Below are positions 1 through 7,505 of a DNA stretch of 55,681 nt, one piece after another. The stretch's first letter is position 1; each line of letters starts with the position of its first letter. The stretch comes from Bacteroidales bacterium (GTDB lineage Bacteria; Bacteroidota; Bacteroidia; Bacteroidales; UBA3824): NCBI GenBank assembly GCA_017541145.1, contig JAFXZT010000066.1:1-55681 (forward strand), given 5' to 3'. The translations under genes were made by a program, and so were the position numbers. The notes under the pieces were generated by a model, which was given only the letters and a program-made list of their open reading frames with translations, was not told where the DNA came from and did no database searches.

Positions 1-1147
1 TTCTACTAATTGTAGATTCGAAATAAATTTGACCGCAGCTAGAATAATAGGTCTAAGGCGAGATTTTAATTTCTACTAATTGTAGATATTTTTAAAAATT
101 TTTTAATTGTTAATATGTCTAAGGCGAGATTTTAATTTCTACTAATTGTAGATTCTCGTTGACCTTTTCCACTGTTTGGGTGTGTCTAAGGCGAGATTTT
201 AATTTCTACTAATTGTAGATATAAAAAAGTAAAATCAATGCAACCTAATACGTCTAAGGCGAGATTTTAATTTCTACTAATTGTAGATTCAATGACGATA
301 TCATTCGCCATCTTAAACGTCTAAGGCGAGATTTTAATTTCTACTAATTGTAGATTTTTATTTTCTATCATAATTAATTTTTTTTGTCTAAGGCGAGATT
401 TTAATTTCTACTAATTGTAGATTTAAACTATCACATTTATTAATGCTAGAGTCTAAGGCGAGATTTTAATTTCTACTAATTGTAGATCATATTCAAGACA
501 TTTCTTTAAATCTTGGAAGTCTAAGGCGAGATTTTAATTTCTACTAATTGTAGATAATTTACTGATTTTGATTACGTACATAATAAGTCTAAGGCGAGAT
601 TTTAATTTCTACTAATTGTAGATTCAAATGCTTCAATTGATTTCTTAATCTGTCTAAGGCGAGATTTTAATTTCTACTAATTGTAGATTCTAAAAGATTT
701 TTCCAAAAACAAATAGAAGGTCTAAGGCGTGATTTTAATTTCTACTATTGTAGATACGAATTAGAATTTGCATTTGTTTCATGCGTCTAAGGCGAGATTT
801 TAATTTCTACTATTGTAGATGAGGAACAAAAAAGACAGAAGGTTTTATCGTCTAAGGCGAGATTTTAATTTCTACTATTGTAGATTTCAGTAAAATAAAT
901 TTGCCCTTTGCCGGTTACTGTCTAAGGCGAGATTTTAATTTCTACTATTGTAGATCGGATTAATATCTGTATATGGCATTTTTAGTCTAAGGCGAGATTT
1001 TAATTTCTACTATTGTAGATATTGGAAAGGGATATCTGTATTAAAATTAAGTCTAAGGCGAGATTTTAATTTCTACTATTGTAGATTATTTTGTTTTTTA
1101 AGTTCGTAATAACGTCTAAGGCGAGATTTTAATTTCTACTATTGGAT
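1..1147 (+). CRISPR. Type V-A (Cas12a) CRISPR array, leader-distal part
   Basis: Eighteen repeats and 17 complete spacers of 27-34 nt are visible. The first repeat (1-17) is cut by the window edge. Ten 37-nt repeats start at 51, 117, 184, 252, 319, 386, 451, 519, 587 and 652. Six 36-nt repeats start at 720, 785, 850, 920, 985 and 1051, and a damaged one lies at 1114-1147. Each begins GTCTAAGGCGAGATTTTAAT and ends with the Cas12a-type hairpin TCTAC-loop-GTAGA-T. The loop is TAATT in the 37-nt form and TATT in the 36-nt form. The repeat at 720 has T instead of A at 730. The hairpin lies 3' in the + reading, so crRNAs are read on + and the leader and cas genes should be left of base 1. The degenerate right-hand repeat agrees with a leader-distal end. 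No cas gene lies in the window. Confidence 0.97.
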
Positions 1148-1177
1148 ACGAATCTTAAATTTAACCACCGCATCACA

Positions 1178-1252
1178 AGCCGCAAGCATAGCGACTCTAC
1201 GCAGTTTAATTTCGTAACGCAATATGTATGTAGAGCCGAAATGCTTACGGCT
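1178..1252. repeat. Imperfect 24-bp inverted repeat
   Basis: The left arm (1178-1201) and right arm (1229-1252) are inverted complements at 19 of 24 positions, around a 27-nt loop. The conserved core pairs an AGCCG/CGGCT outer part, an AAGCAT/ATGCTT middle and a CTCTAC/GTAGAG inner part. It starts 30 nt after the last CRISPR repeat. There is no clear T-run after it, so a simple intrinsic terminator is not supported. It could be a dispersed palindromic element or the scar of a lost element. Confidence 0.6.
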
Positions 1253-1322
1253 CAAACAAATAATTTTTTTTGCCAGAATAGTTTATTTGTCAAAAGTTAC
1301 CCCCGAGATGTGCAAAAATTAT

Positions 1323-1330
1323 TATATTTG
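1323..1330 (+). promoter_or_regulatory. -7 box before a decayed ORF
   Basis: TATATTTG followed by C matches the Bacteroidota TAnnTTTG -7 element. It lies 23 nt before ATG 1354, whose frame stops after 24 codons, so it probably served a gene that is now broken. Confidence 0.4.
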
Positions 1331-1778
1331 CACCACAAAAAAATACGAAAATTATGATTGAACGCGACATTATAAACGAATTAAATATCAGGAAATCAGA
1401 TGAATTTAAGAAACAGTTTGACAAGTAAAATATTTACTTCAAACACAAACATAAAAACGGCAAAAAATGCTTTAGAAATATTGTATATTCAACTGTCTTT
1501 TATAGAAAGTTTTTTTTAACAAAACAAACACAAATTAAACAACATCATTACCGCGAATTTATGTTGGCAAAAATTTTACATACAAAAAAATATTCTCAAC
1601 AATTAAAAAAATCATGACTGGTTTAGAAACAAAGAAAATACAAAAATTCTTTTTTAGAAAAGTATATAATGAGAAAGATAAATGGACTAATAAAAAACGG
1701 TTACAGATTATAAATAAAATCAACTAACCGTCATCGTTGTTTCATATTAAACTTTTACAGAACGTATTACTTTTTTTG

Positions 1779-1851
1779 AGCGGGAGACGAGACTCGAACT
1801 CGCGACCCCAACCTTGGCAAGGTTGTGCTCTACCAACTGAGCTACTCCCGC
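1779..1851 (-). tRNA. tRNA-Gly(GCC), copy 1
   Basis: The reverse strand folds as a 73-nt cloverleaf. It has acceptor GCGGGAG/CTCCCGC, D-arm GCTC-AGTTGGTA-GAGC, anticodon stem-loop CAACC-TTGCCAA-GGTTG (anticodon GCC), T-loop TTCGAGT and discriminator T. CCA is not encoded. It is the last gene of a minus-strand Gly-Leu-Gly cluster and is identical to the copies at 2005 and 15458. No separate promoter is visible, so it is probably processed from a common transcript. Confidence 0.97.
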
Positions 1852-1887
1852 AAAAATAAATGTGTGTTACAGTTAATTTCTTAATTG

Positions 1888-1973
1888 TACCCGGGACCGG
1901 CATCGAACCGGTACTGCCATTTCTGGCAACAGGATTTTAAGTCCTGCGCGTCTACCAATTCCGCCACCTGGGC
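1888..1973 (-). tRNA. tRNA-Leu(UAA)
   Basis: This is an 86-nt tRNA with a long variable arm (TGCCAGAAATGGCA) and anticodon stem-loop CAGGA-CTTAAAA-TCCTG, anticodon UAA. The T-arm is ACCGG-TTCGATG-CCGGT. The acceptor strands are GCCCAGG and CCCGGGT, giving a G1-U72 wobble and an A5-C68 mismatch. Two transitions would restore full pairing. It lies between two tRNA-Gly genes on the same strand and probably shares their promoter near 2140. Confidence 0.95.
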
Positions 1974-2004
1974 TATCCAAAGATCAAATAATCTTAAATT
2001 TTTG

Positions 2005-2077
2005 AGCGGGAGACGAGACTCGAACTCGCGACCCCAACCTTGGCAAGGTTGTGCTCTACCAACTGAGCTACTCCCGC
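2005..2077 (-). tRNA. tRNA-Gly(GCC), copy 2
   Basis: Identical in sequence to the copies at 1779-1851 and 15458-15530, with anticodon GCC. It is the first gene of the minus-strand cluster. A strong -7 box lies upstream at 2136-2143, and the flanking sequence resembles that of the third copy. This suggests duplication of gene plus promoter. Confidence 0.97.
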
Positions 2078-2135
2078 ATTCTTTAATTATTTTTTTAGAG
2101 CCTCAAACCAGTAGGTTATTTCCTGATTTGCGATG

Positions 2136-2190
2136 CAAAGGTAAGACGGATTTTCGTTCTGTGCAAATTTTTCGGGAGTTTTTTTTATGT
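2136..2190 (-). promoter_or_regulatory. Stable-RNA promoter of tRNA Gly-Leu-Gly cluster
   Basis: On the minus strand TACCTTTG (2136-2143) is the -7 box. TTTG (2164-2167) sits 20 nt upstream as the -33 box. An A-rich element containing ACTCCCG lies just above it (2168-2190). Box types and the 20-nt spacer match the promoters of tRNA-Gly copy 3 and the SRP RNA. Confidence 0.8.
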
Positions 2191-2482
2191 TTTTTTCAAT
2201 ATTTTTTTTTACAGCCTGATTATTAGCGGAGTTATGAACGAAAAAAATTGAGTATTTTTCAGCCTTTTTTCACTGCTTTTTTACAGGAAACAAAAAGATG
2301 TCAACTCCCCCAAATAAATTTCTGATGAAATAATGATTTTCTGACCATACAAGAAATACGTAAATATACAACTAAAAATCAAATATTATACATTTTTAGT
2401 CATAATTAACGATAAATAAACATCAAAATTTAAAAAATATACGAAATTTGCGCCGAATTAGAAAACAAACACAAGAATAACT
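2191..2482. other. Intergenic region, no gene seen
   Basis: AT-rich spacer between the divergent tRNA cluster and the S41 peptidase gene. Apart from the tRNA promoter on its left edge and an ATTTGC-containing element about 30 nt before ATG 2483, I see no ORF, repeat or stable RNA in it. Confidence 0.5.
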
Positions 2483-3913
2483 ATGAAAAAAGTAAACTTA
2501 AAAAAAATGCTTTCAGCTTTAATGCTGACCTTTTTTGTTTGCACACTTTTTAGTTGCAACAAAGAAGAAGAAAAGAGAAACGAAGACGTCATTGATAGTA
2601 ACACAGAAAAAGAAAAAACTGTTACTGATGAAAAAGACTACACAATTCACCAATTTGTTCACGAAGCTTTTGGTGTTTATTATTATTGGAACACAAATGT
2701 ACCGGAAAAATTGGATTATTCAAAGTATAAAGAACCAATTGATGTTTTGGAAAGTTTCAAAGAAGAAACCGACCGTTTCTCTACAGTAATAAATAGTTAT
2801 TCTGAATGGATGAGCGAGATGTCCGGAAATTATACAACTGACGGTTTGATTTACGATTTATCATACGCAAATTCAACGAGATTCACAGTTGTAGCTATAG
2901 TAAATTTTGTTTACGAAAATTCACCGGCAGCGCTTGCAGGCATGGAACGTGGCGATATTATTACACAAGTAAACGGCAAAACTCTTACAGTAAACAATTA
3001 CTCAGAACTTTTGGCTGAAAACACTTGCAGCTACACTTATTATAAATATGCTGACTACAAAAATCAGTCTAACCCAATTACTTCTGAAGACATCACCAAA
3101 CAAGAATTGCAGTTGAACCCTGTATTGATGACAAAAGTATTTGATAAAGGTATTAATAAAATCGGATACATGGTTTACGAAAGTTTCACAAGCGATACTG
3201 ATTGCTTGATAGAAGCTGTAACAAAATTGCAAGCAAACAATGTTACCGATTTGGTATTGGATTTGAGATTCAACGGCGGCGGTTATGTTACTACACTTGA
3301 TACATTGGCATCTATGCTTGTACCGGACGGACATGTTGGCGATGTTTTCATTCAAGAAGATTACAACGAACTTCTCAATTATGAATTAGCTAAGGAAGCA
3401 AAAGATGAAAATTGGAACAAAGAATTGTTTGTAGATATCACACCAAAACTCAATCTTAATACACTTTATGTATTGGTTTCAGGTAATTCGGCAAGTGCAA
3501 GCGAAGAACTAATTTCAGGTTTGTCTCCTTACATGGATGTTATTTTGATTGGCGAAAAAACCTACGGCAAATTCACTTCTAACGTATTGCTAAACGATAC
3601 ATACGACAAAGGACAAGATGCAGACGGAATTCCATACTCAGAATGGGCTGCATACGTATCAATAGCAACATGTAAAAACTCTCTCGGTGAGATGAATTTT
3701 GCAAAAGGTTTTAAAGTAGATCACGCGGTACAAGACGTAATTGATTCAAAACTCGGCGACGAAGACGAACCGCTTCTCAGCAAAGCATTAGAATTAATTA
3801 CCGGTCAATCAATTGCCAAAAAAGCAGAAAACTATGAAAATCCATTTGGCGAACATATCGGAATCGGCGGCAAACCGGAAGTATTGAAGGCAGCAATGAT
3901 CAAAACATTGTAA
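2483..3913 (+). CDS. S41-family (C-terminal processing) peptidase lipoprotein
   Basis: This 476-residue protein is predicted to be exported. A type II signal peptide ends at the lipobox LFSC, so it is probably anchored to a membrane outside the cytoplasm. A short PDZ domain (about 150-185, GMERGDIITQVNGKTL) precedes the S41 catalytic domain. The domain carries the LDLRFNGGG strand, the serine motif GNSASASE (nucleophile Ser338) and TYGK (Lys363). The 25-residue Ser-Lys spacing matches the Tsp/CtpA dyad. Members cleave protein C-termini or misfolded envelope proteins; the substrate here is unknown. It appears to be a single-gene unit with a terminator at 4049-4098. Confidence 0.92.
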   Translation: MKKVNLKKMLSALMLTFFVCTLFSCNKEEEKRNEDVIDSNTEKEKTVTDEKDYTIHQFVHEAFGVYYYWNTNVPEKLDYSKYKEPIDVLESFKEETDRFSTVINSYSEWMSEMSGNYTTDGLIYDLSYANSTRFTVVAIVNFVYENSPAALAGMERGDIITQVNGKTLTVNNYSELLAENTCSYTYYKYADYKNQSNPITSEDITKQELQLNPVLMTKVFDKGINKIGYMVYESFTSDTDCLIEAVTKLQANNVTDLVLDLRFNGGGYVTTLDTLASMLVPDGHVGDVFIQEDYNELLNYELAKEAKDENWNKELFVDITPKLNLNTLYVLVSGNSASASEELISGLSPYMDVILIGEKTYGKFTSNVLLNDTYDKGQDADGIPYSEWAAYVSIATCKNSLGEMNFAKGFKVDHAVQDVIDSKLGDEDEPLLSKALELITGQSIAKKAENYENPFGEHIGIGGKPEVLKAAMIKTL

Positions 3914-4048
3914 TTAGTTAAAAAAAATTAAAAAATAACTAAAAATTTGGAGGTTATGAAAAACGTAAATATTTTTGCACAGAAACAATAAATCAGAAAT
4001 AAGACTTTCGTTTTTTCATATTTTTTTTATTTTTAGTTATTACTTTTG

Positions 4049-4098
4049 TCCCATTAATAGAACCATACAAACGGAATATATTAATGGGATATTTTTTT
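4049..4098 (+). terminator. Intrinsic terminator after S41 peptidase gene
   Basis: An 11-bp stem (TCCCATTAATA with TATTAATGGGA), a 19-nt loop and a T-run at 4091-4097. It separates the peptidase gene from galM. Confidence 0.8.
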
Positions 4099-4192
4099 GT
4101 CCGTACCTCATCAACGTTTTAAAAACTTAATATTGCAGAATTGAAAAATTTGTAGTACCTTAGCACCATATAATCACGATAAAAAAACAGAA

Positions 4193-5248
4193 ATGATAAA
4201 AACAGAAATTTATGACGAACAAAAAGGCGTAAAGATTTATACCTTAGGCAACAACAAAGGTATGACAGCCTCATTTATAGAACGAGGCGCTACAATTACG
4301 TCAATCAATGTACCGGACAAAAACGGCAAAATAGAAAACGTGGTACTCAGTTTGAAGAATTATGACGAATGGGTAAAAAATCAGTCATATATAAATGTAG
4401 TGCCGGGACGTTTTGCCAACAGAATCGGAGGTGCTAAATTTACTTTGGACGGCAAAGAATACAAATTGAACCCTAACGACGGTCCTAACTCGTTGCACGG
4501 CGGTCCTGAAGGTTTTCACAGCAAAAACTGGACTGTAAAAGAATTGAAAGACAGCGACGAACCTGAAATCACTTTTGAATATTTCAGCAAAGACGGTGAA
4601 GAAAATTTTCCGGGAAACCTCACTGCATCAATTACTTACAAGGTTACAAAAGATAACGAACTTTCGATGCATTATCAAGCCGTTACCGACAAGGCAACTC
4701 CTGTAAACCTCACACAGCATGCATATTTCAACCTCAGCGGCGATTTCAAAAATACAAGTATTGCCGACTATGCTATAATGATAAATGCAAACGCAATAAC
4801 AGAAGTACACGACGATTGTATTCCTACAGGCGTATTAATGCCGGTGGAAGGCACAGATTTTGATTTTAGAAAATTCCGCAGACTCAAAACAATCAAAGAT
4901 TTCTATTACGACCACAATTTTGTATTGAACAGCAAAAACGGCGATATAATTTTGGCAGCCGAAGTAGAAGATCCGGAAAGCGGACGAATTTTGAAAGTTT
5001 TCACCAACTATCCCGGAATGCAGTTTTACACAGGCAATTGGCTTGATTCTACATTGGAATCAAAATACGGTAAAAAAATCTCAAGACAAAGCGCATGTTG
5101 TTTTGAAACACAATTTTTCCCGGATTCTCCAAACAAGAGCCAGTTTCCGAAAGCAATTTTGAGTCCAGGCAAAAGTTACAATCAAAAAACAATCTTTAAG
5201 TTTGAGGTAGAAACCGAAAGCGACAAAGATTTTTTTCCTGAAGTATAA
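4193..5248 (+). CDS. galM: Aldose 1-epimerase (galactose mutarotase)
   Basis: Interconverts alpha and beta anomers of galactose or related aldoses. The 351-residue protein has the family's three signature sites: GPNSLHGG with His102, LTQHAYFNLSG with catalytic His176, and CFETQFFPDSPN with catalytic base Glu305. Length is normal. No signal peptide is seen, so it should be cytoplasmic. A weak -7-like element lies about 30 nt before the ATG. The sensor kinase starts 24 nt downstream and is probably cotranscribed. A signal-peptide beta-galactosidase lies at 27954, so the organism has both galactoside cleavage and mutarotation, although the genes are not adjacent. Confidence 0.95.
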   Translation: MIKTEIYDEQKGVKIYTLGNNKGMTASFIERGATITSINVPDKNGKIENVVLSLKNYDEWVKNQSYINVVPGRFANRIGGAKFTLDGKEYKLNPNDGPNSLHGGPEGFHSKNWTVKELKDSDEPEITFEYFSKDGEENFPGNLTASITYKVTKDNELSMHYQAVTDKATPVNLTQHAYFNLSGDFKNTSIADYAIMINANAITEVHDDCIPTGVLMPVEGTDFDFRKFRRLKTIKDFYYDHNFVLNSKNGDIILAAEVEDPESGRILKVFTNYPGMQFYTGNWLDSTLESKYGKKISRQSACCFETQFFPDSPNKSQFPKAILSPGKSYNQKTIFKFEVETESDKDFFPEV

Positions 5249-5272
5249 ACCCAAAAACATTTGCAACAACCT

Positions 5273-7435
5273 ATGTCACCAACAATAAAATTCCTGATAG
5301 AAAACTCAATAATGCTACTGATTTTCTGCGTAGTATTTGATTTCTGTTGGGCAAAATACCGAGAATACAAAACAATTAAATACCAAATATTAACCGGTCT
5401 TTTAATCGGTGCTCTTTCGGTATGTCTGATGATGTGGGATACAAATGCATTCAAACTAATAAAAATAGATTGCAGAACCGTGTTGTTGTGTTTGTCCGGA
5501 TTGTTTTTCGGATTGATACCAACCGCAATTGCATTAGTAATTACATTAATTACAAGATGGATAGCAATAGAATCCACATTCACAATACTGGTTCTGGAAT
5601 CTTTTTATACATTTTTCGCCGCCTTTCTTGGTGTAATATTCAATTGGACAGTTCCTCAATGGTTCAAAAAAAATTGGCACAAAACATTACTTTACCTTTC
5701 GTATATCACTCACGGTGTGATGTTTGTAGCAATCATACTATTTTCAGATGACAAACTTACCGAAGTAAAAACCGACTCATGGTGGATATGTTTTCTTTGG
5801 TTGCCAGCCATTACAATAATCCTCGGACGGATGATGATAGAAGAAATCAAAAATTGGAACACCAAAGAATCTCTGAAACTCAGCGACGAACGATTCAACA
5901 AAGTTTCAATTTGTTCTGATGACATCTTTTGGGAGATAAATACCAGAGCCAAAATTACTTACGTATCGAAAACCGTAACCGAAATTATAGGCTACTCACC
6001 TGAAGAAATTATCGGTCATACACCGCAGGAAATTATTGAAGATCAGGATTCTATCAACTCGTTGGTACAATACGCACGCAACGCAGATATTATCAACACG
6101 CCGTTTTCCAGAGTATTGATTTTTACGCACAAAAACGGCAGCAAAGTAATTTGTCAGGCCCGCGGACTAAAACGAATTGACGCTTTGGGAAATGTAGAAG
6201 CGTATATGGGTGTAATTCATGATATTACACAAATTCGTTTGCAACAGGAACAAATGATTGCAAGTCAGAGAGTAATCATAGAACAAAATCACAAATACCT
6301 GAAACTCAATCAAGAACTAGAACAAACCAACAAAAAAATTATTGATATCAACCTAAAACTTACCGAAGCAAACCAAAAAGCCGAAAAAGCCGACCGAGCA
6401 AAGTTGGAATTTATATCGCATATCAGTCACGAAATAAAAAATCCGCTGATACAAATCAACAATTGTATCGACGCCACAATAAATTCGTCGATAAGCACCG
6501 ACGAAAAAAAGAAATTGTTGCTACAAGCCAAAGAAAACAGCCATTATATCATAATGTTAGCCAATGATATAATGGATTCCGACCGAATACAAGCCGGAGC
6601 TGTAAAACTGAAATTGGAAATTGTAAACCTCGAAGATCTTTTTACAGAAATTTACGATTATTATTATTCGCAAAATCTCTATATCTACAAAAAACCGATT
6701 ATTCTGTCAAAAAATATTGAATTAGGAAACGGTGAACAAATTGTAAAAATAGACCTTTTGCGCCTGAAACAAATAATCAACAACTTAATAAACAACGCAT
6801 TCAAATTTACATACACAGGCAAAATAGAATTTGCATGCAAACGTTACAACGAAGACATGTTGCTGTTTTCGGTAAGCGACACAGGCGTCGGCATTCCTGA
6901 AGACAGTTACGACAATATATTTTCACCGTACAACCACAGAGAACAGCCTTTTATGAAACAGACATTGTTGGAAAATACGGGACTCGGACTTTATATCTGT
7001 CGCGAACTGATTTTAAGAATGGGCGGCAACATCTGGTTCAACTCCAAAATAGGAAAAGGTACAACATTTTATTTCTCGTTACCGTTCATTCATGTCACCG
7101 ACGTAACAATCAAAAATACAATCAATTACGATTGGCACGACAAGGTTGCACTTATCATCGGCGAAGACAAATACAACATGATACTTGCATCGGAAATTAT
7201 CTCCAAAACAAAAATCAAAACCAAATCGATGTACGTACACGATGTTGTGGAAAACGGATTGGCGACTACAGAATATTTTGAATGGTTTGACCTTATCATT
7301 ATAGACAAAGAACTGTCAAACTTAAAAAAAATTCAGAGATTTCTGCAAAATTATCCGCAGACACCGGTTTTGATTTTAGATCCAACTATCGACCTGACAG
7401 AGATTTACACTCTAATGAAAGAAAAATTAGGATAG
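5273..7435 (+). CDS. Membrane sensor histidine kinase: LytS-type 5TM, PAS, kinase, degenerate receiver
   Basis: I take ATG 5273 rather than an upstream in-frame TTG (5261), giving 720 residues. About five or six membrane segments (1-170) resemble the 5TM-LYT receptor domain. A PAS domain follows (about 195-320), then a coiled coil. The HisKA box FISHISHEIKNP carries phosphoacceptor His386. The HATPase domain has N-box IINNLINNAFKF, G1 DTGVGIP and G2 GLGLYICREL. The last 100 residues resemble a receiver: they keep an acidic pair (GED) and an Asp at 678 (LIIIDKE) but lack the usual conserved Lys. No response regulator gene is adjacent. It sits 24 nt after galM. The signal sensed is unknown. Confidence 0.88.
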   Translation: MSPTIKFLIENSIMLLIFCVVFDFCWAKYREYKTIKYQILTGLLIGALSVCLMMWDTNAFKLIKIDCRTVLLCLSGLFFGLIPTAIALVITLITRWIAIESTFTILVLESFYTFFAAFLGVIFNWTVPQWFKKNWHKTLLYLSYITHGVMFVAIILFSDDKLTEVKTDSWWICFLWLPAITIILGRMMIEEIKNWNTKESLKLSDERFNKVSICSDDIFWEINTRAKITYVSKTVTEIIGYSPEEIIGHTPQEIIEDQDSINSLVQYARNADIINTPFSRVLIFTHKNGSKVICQARGLKRIDALGNVEAYMGVIHDITQIRLQQEQMIASQRVIIEQNHKYLKLNQELEQTNKKIIDINLKLTEANQKAEKADRAKLEFISHISHEIKNPLIQINNCIDATINSSISTDEKKKLLLQAKENSHYIIMLANDIMDSDRIQAGAVKLKLEIVNLEDLFTEIYDYYYSQNLYIYKKPIILSKNIELGNGEQIVKIDLLRLKQIINNLINNAFKFTYTGKIEFACKRYNEDMLLFSVSDTGVGIPEDSYDNIFSPYNHREQPFMKQTLLENTGLGLYICRELILRMGGNIWFNSKIGKGTTFYFSLPFIHVTDVTIKNTINYDWHDKVALIIGEDKYNMILASEIISKTKIKTKSMYVHDVVENGLATTEYFEWFDLIIIDKELSNLKKIQRFLQNYPQTPVLILDPTIDLTEIYTLMKEKLG

Positions 7436-7505
7436 TTAATAGTTGATTTTTTTGTAAGATTGTTAAATAATTATTAATTTAGCACGATTTTAATATTTCA
7501 ATCTA

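Larger units (their letters stand above)
1148..1778. other. Gap after CRISPR array with inverted repeat and decayed ORFs
   Basis: No intact gene is supported here. The stretch holds the inverted repeat at 1178-1252, a good -7 box at 1323-1330 (TATATTTG), and a 24-residue ORF from ATG 1354 that stops at once. After it comes an open frame in another phase (about 1427-1610) and a 37-residue ORF at 1614-1727. The pieces read like remains of one or more small genes. I do not recognise the family. Confidence 0.5.

Noticed and set aside
1-1147. Self-targeting spacers against this window
   Set aside because: By eye I found no long spacer match elsewhere in the window, but short or mismatched matches could be missed. 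A spacer search with a TTTV-type PAM check on the whole genome and phage databases would decide.
1142-1357. 71-codon + ORF starting in the last CRISPR repeat
   Set aside because: It starts inside the damaged repeat and runs through the inverted repeat; its composition is not protein-like and it has no promoter or family match.
1885-2226. 113-codon + ORF across the tRNA cluster
   Set aside because: It is antisense to tRNA-Leu and tRNA-Gly; the open frame is explained by the tRNA sequences.
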